A stretch of DNA of 5,853 nucleotides. Origin: Nitrosotalea sp. GTDB lineage: Archaea > Thermoproteota > Nitrososphaeria > Nitrososphaerales > Nitrosopumilaceae. Location: contig JAKEIJ010000006.1 in the NCBI GenBank assembly GCA_022545805.1, positions 1 through 5,853 of the forward strand, read 5' to 3'. The stretch's first letter is position 1, and every line of letters begins with the position of its first letter. Below, piece by piece: positions 1 to 5,837 of the stretch. Made by a program: the position numbers and the translations under genes. The notes beneath the pieces were generated by a model, which saw only the letters and a program-made list of their open reading frames with translations, was not told where the DNA came from and did no database searches.

Positions 1-663
1 AATGGATTGAATGTGAAAATGGTTGTATCCCATGGTGGTCTCAGTGTAGGTCCTGATGGTGGATCTCATCAACAGATTGAAGACATTGCAATAATGAGGG
101 TTATTCCAAATCTCAAAGTTTTTGTTCCGTCTGATACTATAGCTGTGGAACAGCTAACCCGACTTTTTGCTCAAGTTTATGGGCCATGCTATATGAGACT
201 TGCAAGATCAAAAACACCGATAATCCATTCAAAAGAACAAGAATTCAAAATGGGTAAAGGAATTGTATTACGCGAAGGCTCTGACTGTACAATTGTTGCT
301 TGTGGAATAACTGTCAGTATTGCACTTGAAGCTGCTGATTCTTTGAAACAAGAAGGAATATCGTGTAGGGTCATAGACATGTTCTCAATAAAACCAATTG
401 ATTCAGAAATTTTAGAAAAGGCTGCACGTGAGACTGGAGGCATAGTTACATGTGAAGAACATAATGTAATGGCAGGATTTGGTTCTGCTGTTGCTGAGAC
501 CATATCTGAGACATACCCTGTTCTTGTAAAACGTGTGGGTGCAAGGGATCAGTTTGGAGAATCTGCAAGAGACAATGAAATTCCTCTCTTGCTTGAAAAA
601 CATGGCATTACATCAATTCATATATCTAATGCCGTTAAGTCTATTCGGAGTCAAACCAGATGA
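1..663 (+). CDS. Transketolase, C-terminal subunit (5' end outside window)
   Basis: This is the C-terminal half of a split transketolase, which moves two-carbon ketol units between sugar phosphates using thiamine diphosphate in the cytosol. The frame is open from base 1, so the true start lies to the left; the TTG at base 7 is only the first possible start codon. Numbering from that TTG, the SHGGLSVGPDGGSHQ stretch at residues 8-22 matches the transketolase pyrimidine-domain motif (THDSIGLGEDGPTHQ in E. coli). His9, Asp17 and His21 fall at the conserved active-site positions. YMRLAR (about 61-66) fits the conserved substrate-phosphate arginine region. The remainder, from about residue 82 (MGKGIVL...) onward, is the transketolase C-terminal domain, including VTCEEHNVMAGFGSAVAE. 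In archaea the N-terminal, diphosphate-binding half is usually a separate gene immediately upstream, expected just left of the window. The stop overlaps the next gene by ATGA. A 1-deoxyxylulose-5-phosphate synthase or pyruvate dehydrogenase beta subunit shares this fold, but the motif and transaldolase partner favour transketolase. Confidence 0.92.
   Translation, partial: NGLNVKMVVSHGGLSVGPDGGSHQQIEDIAIMRVIPNLKVFVPSDTIAVEQLTRLFAQVYGPCYMRLARSKTPIIHSKEQEFKMGKGIVLREGSDCTIVACGITVSIALEAADSLKQEGISCRVIDMFSIKPIDSEILEKAARETGGIVTCEEHNVMAGFGSAVAETISETYPVLVKRVGARDQFGESARDNEIPLLLEKHGITSIHISNAVKSIRSQTR
647..650 (+). promoter_or_regulatory. Shine-Dalgarno-like GGAG before transaldolase
   Basis: GGAG lies within the end of the transketolase gene, nine bases before the ATG at 660. 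Together with the ATGA stop/start overlap it supports this start and suggests translational coupling of the two enzymes. Confidence 0.5.
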
Positions 664-1325
664 AGATATTTCTGGATACTGCAAATATTTCAGCAATAAA
701 GATGTATAACGATATGGGTCTTGTAGATGGAATTACTACAAACCCATCTCTTATGGCTAAGGAGGGTGGGGATCCTCAAAAAGTCATGGAGGAAATTGTT
801 AGAATTGTCAAAGGCGATGTTAGCTTGGAAGTACTAAGCGTGGAAACCAATGGAATGTTGGAAGAAGGTAGACGATTGAGAAAATATGGCAACAATGTGG
901 TTGTAAAATGTCCTCTAACCCCTGATGGTCTCAAAGCCTGTAAAATATTGACGTCAGAAAATATTCCTGTAAATGTTACACTTTGCTTTTCTGTAAATCA
1001 AGCCATATTGGCAGCAAAAGCCGGTGCAAAATATGTCAGCCCATTTATTGGCAGACTTGATGACAACGGTCAGGATGGAATGAATCTTATCAGAGAAATG
1101 CATCAGGTCTTTGAGAATTATAAATTTGGTACACAAATTCTTGTTGCAAGTGTAAGACATCCAATGCATGTTGTCGAAGCTTCAAAAATTGGAGCTGACG
1201 TAGTTACACTACCGCCAGATGTGCTGGGAAAAATGATAAAACATCCTCTAACAGATGCTGGTCTGAAAAACTTTCTTGCAGACTGGGAAAAATTAAAAAA
1301 AGAAAATCCAAACATTAGAATCTAA
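660..1325 (+). CDS. tal: Transaldolase, TalC/FSA-type small family
   Basis: A complete 221-residue class I aldolase that transfers dihydroxyacetone units (sedoheptulose-7-phosphate plus glyceraldehyde-3-phosphate to erythrose-4-phosphate plus fructose-6-phosphate). The length matches the short TalC/fructose-6-phosphate aldolase subfamily (about 215-220 residues), not the 310-residue TalB type. Family landmarks are visible: FLDTAN with Asp6, TTNPS with Asn28, and VVVKCPLT with Lys83 as the Schiff-base lysine. SPFIGR has Phe129 where true transaldolases have Phe (Phe178 in E. coli TalB) and E. coli fructose-6-phosphate aldolase has Tyr131. That residue argues for transaldolase activity. The ATG at 660 sits in an ATGA overlap with the transketolase stop and has GGAG nine bases upstream, so the pair is probably co-transcribed and coupled. 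It ends with TAA 20 bases before the convergent ASCH gene. The family and reaction are secure; substrate preference is inferred from one residue. Confidence 0.93.
   Translation: MKIFLDTANISAIKMYNDMGLVDGITTNPSLMAKEGGDPQKVMEEIVRIVKGDVSLEVLSVETNGMLEEGRRLRKYGNNVVVKCPLTPDGLKACKILTSENIPVNVTLCFSVNQAILAAKAGAKYVSPFIGRLDDNGQDGMNLIREMHQVFENYKFGTQILVASVRHPMHVVEASKIGADVVTLPPDVLGKMIKHPLTDAGLKNFLADWEKLKKENPNIRI
1295..1301 (-). terminator. Possible T-run terminator for the minus-strand operon
   Basis: On the minus strand a run of seven T, followed by AATTTTT, lies about 45-50 bases past the ASCH stop, inside the 3' end of the transaldolase gene. Archaeal transcription often stops at such T-runs without a hairpin. 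It could equally be lysine (AAA) codon usage of the transaldolase C-terminus, so the assignment is tentative. Confidence 0.3.
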
Positions 1326-1345
1326 ATTTTAAATAATATTTTTCT
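1326..1345 (+). terminator. T-rich terminator in convergent gap
   Basis: The 20 bases between the two convergent stop codons are almost pure A/T, with a TTTT run and then TTTTT at 1339-1343, continuing into further T-rich sequence. This matches hairpin-less, U-tract-driven archaeal termination and would end the transketolase-transaldolase transcript. I see no stable inverted repeat here. Confidence 0.5.
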
Positions 1346-1801
1346 CTAATGTTTTCCTATCCATTGGTATCTGTATTCTTCATCGAATAATTCTGACTTT
1401 ATGTCATTGCTAGATGGTCCTGGTTTTGTTCTGGCTTCAAAAAACCCTAGACTGCCCTTGTATGGAATTGGAATCCTGAGAGCTTGTGGTTTTCTAAGTA
1501 GAAATCCATATTTGTGACGCAGAAATTCTTCGGTAGCAAAATGTTTGTCATGGTCTTTTTTGAGCTCTCCAAGAGACTCGTATGATTTTACATCATAAAT
1601 CTCAACTTTTCCTATTATTACTCCGGTTCTAAGACTGGATTTGTCAATACCAAGTATCTCACAGACATTGCCTTTGATCTTGATTGGTGCATGAATCAGA
1701 AATTCACCTCTAAACTTTGTATTCCATGTTCTCAATTCTATTGTTTTTTTGCCACTGATTATCAAATCTGCATAAGGTTGTGATACTGATAGGCACTTCA
1801 T
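1346..1801 (-). CDS. ASCH-domain protein (PUA-like fold)
   Basis: A 151-residue protein of the ASCH family, whose beta-barrel resembles the PUA RNA-binding domain. Some members bind RNA; E. coli YqfB, a small member, hydrolyses N4-acetylcytidine. From the chosen start, MKCLSVSQPYADLIISGKK is a typical N-terminus. GKKTIELR at residues 17-24 fits the family signature GxKxxExR and is followed by TW, and GEFLIHA closes the first strand pair. Near the C-terminus, PIPYKGSLGFFEA is a segment often seen in archaeal and bacterial ASCH proteins. I start at the ATG ending at 1801, not the in-frame ATG at 1825. Its first residue begins exactly at the conserved domain, and it leaves a 4-base gap after the VWA stop instead of a 20-base overlap. 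It is the last gene of a tightly packed unit with the AAA+ and VWA genes. Family is clear; substrate and link to the operon are unknown. Confidence 0.82.
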   Translation of the reverse strand: MKCLSVSQPYADLIISGKKTIELRTWNTKFRGEFLIHAPIKIKGNVCEILGIDKSSLRTGVIIGKVEIYDVKSYESLGELKKDHDKHFATEEFLRHKYGFLLRKPQALRIPIPYKGSLGFFEARTKPGPSSNDIKSELFDEEYRYQWIGKH

Positions 1802-1805
1802 TTCT

Positions 1806-3371
1806 TCAACTAGTTCCCAAAACACTCAAAACTCTTTTTGGGATGTCGCTTAGTCTACTTACTGCAAGAGTACGTTCGTAACCTAGTCTTCTCAAGTTGT
1901 TTGCAATAACTATCGCATCTTCTGTATCTGGTCCAAAACCTATTGCAACCATCTTTATGCCAATTGACTTGAAATCTCTCATTACAGAACGAACTGCATC
2001 TGGATCTGATGGCTCTCCATCCGTTAACGTCAAAAATATGTCTGGCTTTTTTGATCTAAGAGATGGTAGTAACATGTTGTAAACTTCTGCTAATGGTGTA
2101 CTTCCGTTTGCTTTTATCTGCGCAAGTCTCTTGGCAGAAATATTATTCCATTTCAAATTTTCTGACTTGACAAGCCAGCATGTAACTTGTCTTTGTTCTG
2201 TGTTAAATGCATATACTGAAAATTTCACCTTCAAGTATTCCAAGACCTCGCACAATGCAAGTGTAGCCTTTTTGTATTGTATCTCTTGGTTTGCTATGCT
2301 AGATGAGTGGTCAAGAAGTATCACGATCTTTGTCTTGATTGCAATTTTTCTATCTGACAAGAAGGGCTTGTGGCCTTCCATGAATGCCTCTTCATCAAAC
2401 TCATCTCCTGAAAAAACATGTTCCTCCTTCCAACCAGATTTCCATTCTTTGAATTTTGCTTTAAGGTGGTTTATTAGATCTGTATCGATAATCTTTGTTT
2501 CGTCCACATTTGTTAGGGTAGGAGTATTTACTCCAACCACTTCATCATTCAAACCTTTATTCTCTGTTCTCTTTGCCTCTTCGAGCAAAACTTTGAACTC
2601 TTCGAAGACCTCCTTGCCTTCTACAATTCTGTTGGAGTCTAGTTCGCCAAAATCACTCTCACGATATTTTGCAATCTTGTTCAAAGTCTTTACAAATTCT
2701 TGATCTGAGAGTGCCATTCCAGAACTGATTTTAGGTATTGATATTGGGATGGTCAAAAGTGGATCAATGTCTAGAATTTTTACTATCTCTGGAACTTTTT
2801 TCTCAAGCCAGTCAGTTTCATATTTTTTTTCAATGCTTTCTTTGACTATTTCAATAGCTAACTTGCTTGCTTTCTGAACTTTTTCATATGCACTAGGGGA
2901 GAGTTCTCCTTTAATGTCTCCTAACAAAAAATACTGGGAGAAACCCTCTACAATTCTGCTGTTTCCATACAGTGTATTCAATAATGGCCTGTAAAGCCAG
3001 GCAACACCATATCTGAAAATGATCTCACCGTCCATTCCCTGCCAAACTGTTCTTGCTATTGTCTCAATTCTTCTTGTCTCAAGAGTATTGAGAATAAACC
3101 CAAAGGCATGGTCATTACTGAGAATTTTATTTGAATACCTAATTCGCATTGCTTCATACCATAGAGCTGTCCTGAACTGTCTGTATTTTTGAAAGTCTGT
3201 TACTTGATATTTCTCTAATGGAAACATCAAAACTTTATTTTCACGTAACTTTGTTTGTACTTCCTTTTGATCAGATATGTTTACTGTGACAAATTCTTTT
3301 CCAGACCATCTTCTTACAAGAAATGTAGCTATCTCAAGTAATGTATCGATTCTAAGATGTAATGATTGCAT
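1806..3371 (-). CDS. VWA-domain protein, partner of MoxR-type ATPase (CoxE/CobT/NorD-like)
   Basis: A 521-residue cytosolic protein with no signal peptide or membrane segment visible. The last 180 residues are a von Willebrand factor A domain with an intact metal-ion-dependent adhesion site: ILLDHSSS with Asp354, Ser356 and Ser358 (DxSxS), Thr425 in GSTPLAE, and Asp451 in LTLTDGEPSD. Residues 1-150 are mostly helical and carry ALWYEAMRIRYS (69-80) and ILNTLETRRIE (93-103). These recall HExxH and NxLEDxRIE-like elements of CobT/NorD-type proteins, but without the histidines. Residues about 240-340 are acidic and lysine-rich, probably a flexible linker. Its ATG overlaps the ATPase stop as TAATG, so the two are probably made in a fixed ratio. 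Pairs of this kind (CbbQ/CbbO, NorQ/NorD, CoxD/CoxE) use the VWA protein as an adaptor between a hexameric ATPase and a client enzyme. Domain calls are firm; the client is not known. Confidence 0.85.
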   Translation of the reverse strand: MQSLHLRIDTLLEIATFLVRRWSGKEFVTVNISDQKEVQTKLRENKVLMFPLEKYQVTDFQKYRQFRTALWYEAMRIRYSNKILSNDHAFGFILNTLETRRIETIARTVWQGMDGEIIFRYGVAWLYRPLLNTLYGNSRIVEGFSQYFLLGDIKGELSPSAYEKVQKASKLAIEIVKESIEKKYETDWLEKKVPEIVKILDIDPLLTIPISIPKISSGMALSDQEFVKTLNKIAKYRESDFGELDSNRIVEGKEVFEEFKVLLEEAKRTENKGLNDEVVGVNTPTLTNVDETKIIDTDLINHLKAKFKEWKSGWKEEHVFSGDEFDEEAFMEGHKPFLSDRKIAIKTKIVILLDHSSSIANQEIQYKKATLALCEVLEYLKVKFSVYAFNTEQRQVTCWLVKSENLKWNNISAKRLAQIKANGSTPLAEVYNMLLPSLRSKKPDIFLTLTDGEPSDPDAVRSVMRDFKSIGIKMVAIGFGPDTEDAIVIANNLRRLGYERTLAVSRLSDIPKRVLSVLGTS

Positions 3372-4186
3372 TAACTACCAAACATTGATGTTATGATGTC
3401 ATTTACTTTTTGGAATTCTACGGTACCCCATTGTAGGTACACATTTGCAAATACTATCTCTGCGGCTTGTCTTGTCTTCATACCTGAATCAAGTATTTTT
3501 GCAAATGCTATTGTTTCACGCAAACTTGGAGAATAGTACAACTCTTCTACTGCAGCTGCTTGTCGTAGAATATTTGCCAACTTTATTCCTTGCATGATCT
3601 CTTTTTCATGTGACCCTGACGAATGCTGTTTGACTATCTGAAATTCAATATTCTCTGGTGGATAATCTAATCTGAGCCTTATTGGAAATCTGCTTAACAA
3701 TTGAGGTGGTAGCTCTTTTGTACCAACATGAGATAACGGGTTAATTGTAGCTGCAACAAACCATCCTTTTGCAGCATTGACTAGTTCTCCGCCTGATTCT
3801 TTTAGAACAATCTGTCTTCTGTCATCTAATGCTTCATCAAGACGTAGAAGAACATCTGCTTCTGCAGAATTTATCTCATCAAGATACAACATGTTGCCTT
3901 CTTTCATGGATTTAACTAGAATCCCTTGTTCAAATCCAATTGCACCATTTTCTAGTGTCTTTGCTCCCACTAGGTGACTCTCACGTGTTCTTAAACTAAA
4001 GTTAATTGATTCAAGTTTGATTCCTCGTTTTGCAGCAAATTCTCTTACTAGAGTTGTTTTACCAGTTCCTTTTGGTCCTATTATGAGCACAAATAGATTA
4101 GCTGCATATGCCTTATCTAAAACATCAAAGGAGTTATTCCAGTCTATGTATAATGATTCTGCAAGCACAACTGTACCAGGTCTCAT
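3371..4186 (-). CDS. MoxR/CbbQ-type AAA+ ATPase
   Basis: A 271-residue AAA+ ATPase of the MoxR branch, near the short CbbQ/NorQ/GvpN type. Such proteins form hexameric rings that use ATP to remodel or activate a client enzyme, working with a VWA-domain adaptor. Visible motifs are Walker A GPKGTGKT (37-44, Lys43), Walker B MLYLDEI (99-105, Asp103/Glu104), sensor 1 Asn149 in ATINP, an arginine-finger candidate Arg166 in LLSRF, and sensor 2 Arg223 in SPSLRE. All catalytic residues appear intact. The next gene, a VWA protein, starts within the stop codon (TAATG). The ATG at 4186 lies 36 bases after the geranylgeranyl reductase stop, with AAGG directly against it, too close for a normal ribosome site. 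A GTG at codon 7 (4166-4168) is an alternative, since a TTTAAATT box at 4191-4198 would place a transcript start there. Family assignment is firm; the exact start and client are uncertain. Confidence 0.9.
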   Translation of the reverse strand: MRPGTVVLAESLYIDWNNSFDVLDKAYAANLFVLIIGPKGTGKTTLVREFAAKRGIKLESINFSLRTRESHLVGAKTLENGAIGFEQGILVKSMKEGNMLYLDEINSAEADVLLRLDEALDDRRQIVLKESGGELVNAAKGWFVAATINPLSHVGTKELPPQLLSRFPIRLRLDYPPENIEFQIVKQHSSGSHEKEIMQGIKLANILRQAAAVEELYYSPSLRETIAFAKILDSGMKTRQAAEIVFANVYLQWGTVEFQKVNDIITSMFGS

Positions 4187-4190
4187 CCTT

Positions 4191-4198
4191 AATTTAAA
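4191..4198 (-). promoter_or_regulatory. Possible TATA box before the AAA+ operon
   Basis: TTTAAATT on the minus strand lies in the 36-base gap between the reductase and the ATPase. By the usual archaeal spacing of about 26 bases it would start transcription near 4168, at the GTG of ATPase codon 7, not at the ATG. It may be chance in an AT-rich gap, with the ATPase read through from the reductase promoter. Confidence 0.25.
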
Positions 4199-4222
4199 AA
4201 TGTCTTAAACGAGTTTGTAGAT

Positions 4223-5674
4223 CTAGACTTCTATCTTTGCATAGGATTCATCTAGTATGTGATGCAAAGTTTTCTGCCACATGTCAAAACCGTCTGGCTT
4301 TTTGGGAAAATTGTAGTAGTGTTCAGTTAGTGTCTTGTTCTGCTGTGCAGTAAATCTGAGTCCGTCTGCTAATTTTTTGTTGAGAGCTCCTCGTATCATC
4401 ATGCCTAGCTTTCCTACTGTTCCAAAGTCTGGATGCTCACCCTTGCTTATTGCTTCTACGTCTAACTTTGACAAAAAGTGCTTCATTCCATAGTTTATCT
4501 GATCATTTGTAAGTGTCTGCAATAAACGTCTGAAAATTTCAAGACCTGCTGTTTTGTATCCGTAATCATTTATGAAATCAATGTTGTATTGCCAAAGACC
4601 TGTCTCACTAACATCGTTTGCCTCAATTGCATTTACTGCATTTTTGCCCAATATGGTAGCTGCAACTATTGCAGGACCTATTCCTCCAGCATCAAGTGGT
4701 TTTGGCATCCATGCCGAGTCTCCTACAAGCATGTATCCATTTGCAACCAAGCAATCATTTTGTCTTCTTACGGAGACTTGCCAATTACCGGTTACATTGT
4801 TGGAATCCATTTCATCGTCTGATAATTTTGGATTCTTGATTGCCTTGTTGATTTTTACATAATCGTTAATCAGTTTTGTGACATCATCGCGTGTACCTAG
4901 TCTCTGATTTCTTTTTATTAGCTCTTTTTGTTGTACTCCTAGACCGATGTTTACTTTGTTTTTTCCTTTTGGAAATACCCACCCATATCCACCAGGAGCT
5001 ATGTCTTGATCAAGATGAATTATACAATAATCTGGATCAAATTCTTTTTTGTCATCTACTCCTTGTTCGAATTTCATGATATGCCTTCCAGTAGATTCTA
5101 AATCATCACGGTCTATCTTTCGCTCTATCTTTGCATTTATGGATAAACCGTTTCTTAACATTGAAGTGACTCCGGTTGCATCCACTACTATCTTTGCAGT
5201 TTTTTTGAATGGTTCATTTGTAACTAGGTTTGTTCCTTCTACTCCAACTACAGTTCCATTATCGTATAACAAACCCCTTAGTGCTACGGAATACATGATG
5301 TTTACTCCAGCTTTTTTTGCATCACGGAGCTGGCGTTGAGGAAGCTGTTGTCTGTTGAGCATGTACCCATCACCATCAAAGGGGATTGATGTCTCTCTGT
5401 CTGGAGAAAATGCCATTACTCCTTTTACTGGGTGCTCAATCTCAGGATTACCCCATGTAATCTTGATCCTCTCAGTCATGTAATCTACAGTATTCTTTCC
5501 AACTGCATCTCCACAAACCCACCCGTTGATTGTCTTTTTACCTATGGTAGGTTCTGGGTTTCTGTCTATTACTAGAATTGATAATCTTTGTTTAGAGTAA
5601 TACGAGGCTGACTGGGCCGCAATCATTCCTGCGAGGCCTCCTCCTGCTACGATAATATCGTAATCTGTTTTCAC
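4223..5674 (-). CDS. Geranylgeranyl reductase family FAD-dependent oxidoreductase
   Basis: A 483-residue flavoprotein of the geranylgeranyl reductase family, which reduces the isoprenoid double bonds of archaeal lipids (digeranylgeranylglycerophospholipids, also quinone tails) using reduced FAD. The N-terminus YDIIVAGGGLAG (5-16) is the FAD-binding Rossmann motif (GGGLAG, 11-16). KTINGWVCG (47-55) holds the family cysteine, Cys54-Gly55. DATG (165-168) is the second FAD motif. GGYGWVFPKG (228-237) is the substrate-pocket signature, and VGDSAWMPKPLDAGGIGPA (317-335) is the flavin-ribityl motif. It is longer than the roughly 400-residue archaeal enzymes, with the extra length mainly after residue 350. 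The start is GTG; a TATA box centred about 26 bases upstream puts transcription initiation practically at it, so the mRNA is probably leaderless. The downstream ATPase gene may be co-transcribed. Family is clear; which substrate (membrane lipid or menaquinone) is not shown by the sequence. Confidence 0.9.
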   Translation of the reverse strand: MKTDYDIIVAGGGLAGMIAAQSASYYSKQRLSILVIDRNPEPTIGKKTINGWVCGDAVGKNTVDYMTERIKITWGNPEIEHPVKGVMAFSPDRETSIPFDGDGYMLNRQQLPQRQLRDAKKAGVNIMYSVALRGLLYDNGTVVGVEGTNLVTNEPFKKTAKIVVDATGVTSMLRNGLSINAKIERKIDRDDLESTGRHIMKFEQGVDDKKEFDPDYCIIHLDQDIAPGGYGWVFPKGKNKVNIGLGVQQKELIKRNQRLGTRDDVTKLINDYVKINKAIKNPKLSDDEMDSNNVTGNWQVSVRRQNDCLVANGYMLVGDSAWMPKPLDAGGIGPAIVAATILGKNAVNAIEANDVSETGLWQYNIDFINDYGYKTAGLEIFRRLLQTLTNDQINYGMKHFLSKLDVEAISKGEHPDFGTVGKLGMMIRGALNKKLADGLRFTAQQNKTLTEHYYNFPKKPDGFDMWQKTLHHILDESYAKIEV

Positions 5675-5696
5675 AGCGAAAAAACAGGATCCACTC

Positions 5697-5704
5697 TATT
5701 TAAA
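5697..5704 (-). promoter_or_regulatory. TATA box of the geranylgeranyl reductase gene
   Basis: TTTAAATA on the minus strand is a strong archaeal TATA box. Its centre is about 26 bases from the GTG at 5674, so initiation falls at or within two bases of the start codon. That predicts a leaderless transcript, a common arrangement in these archaea. I see no convincing purine-rich BRE upstream. Confidence 0.65.
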
Positions 5705-5737
5705 AGAACCGTATGAAAATAGATCAAAAGGTGTTTT

Positions 5738-5807
5738 GGGTCGGTTCGTCGCGGCTTCCTCACAGCAGATGCTCAGACTGGAGCGGCAAAAATATTACCT
5801 CATTCCC
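5738..5807 (-). ncRNA. Candidate box C/D guide sRNA
   Basis: This unannotated GC-rich island (33 G/C in the 50 bases 5738-5787, in an AT-rich intergenic region) reads on the minus strand as a C/D sRNA, which with L7Ae, Nop5 and fibrillarin would direct 2'-O-methylation of rRNA or tRNA. In order: GGG (5807-5805), bulge AAU, then GAGG (C box, 5801-5798); D' box CUGA (5776-5773); a 9-nt loop; C' box GUGAGGA (5763-5757, 6 of 7 to RUGAUGA); a 12-nt guide (5756-5745); D box CCGA (5744-5741); and CCC (5740-5738) pairing with GGG. AAUGAGG opposite CCGA gives two sheared G-A pairs followed by two G-C pairs, the kink-turn of U4 snRNA. A TATA-like box lies 27 bases upstream, and TTTT follows at 5729-5726. 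Weak points are the non-canonical C and D boxes and a 20-nt C to D' spacer, longer than the usual 12. No target was identified. Confidence 0.5.
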
Positions 5808-5830
5808 TTTTACTTTAGACCGATAAATGT

Positions 5831-5837
5831 TATTAAA
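5831..5837 (-). promoter_or_regulatory. TATA-like box of the candidate sRNA
   Basis: TTTAATA on the minus strand (within TGATTTAATA) is centred 27 bases from base 5807. That is where the GGG of the proposed sRNA terminal stem begins, and it matches normal archaeal TATA-to-start spacing. The exact agreement with an independently derived RNA boundary is the main support. Confidence 0.4.

Noticed and set aside
1802..1825. Upstream ATG start at 1825 for the ASCH protein (eight extra residues)
   Set aside because: It would overlap the VWA gene by 20 bases, and the ASCH domain begins precisely at the ATG ending at 1801, so the shorter form is preferred.
2131..2703. A 190-codon open frame on the plus strand, opposite the VWA gene
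   Set aside because: It lies wholly antisense to a gene with clear domain motifs, has no recognisable domain and a composition rich in Ser and Phe typical of reversed coding sequence. The VWA reading explains the region.
4572..5339. Several plus-strand open frames of 60-96 codons opposite the reductase gene
   Set aside because: They are antisense to a well-motifed flavoprotein gene, with no ribosome sites or domains, and are shadows of its codon usage.
5764..5773. Near-palindrome AGCAGATGCT as a protein-binding operator
   Set aside because: It has four-base arms with a two-base centre, which is short enough to occur by chance. It falls inside the D'-C' loop region of the proposed sRNA, which explains it better.
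5738..5807. GC-rich island as a tRNA, RNase P RNA, SRP RNA or 23S rRNA fragment
   Set aside because: No cloverleaf is possible. GUGAGGAAGCC only loosely resembles the RNase P GAGGAAAGUCC element and lacks its partners. No SRP GGAAG/GCAGC tetraloop motif is seen. The similarity to 23S (GGGAAU...GGUAAUAUU) does not continue.
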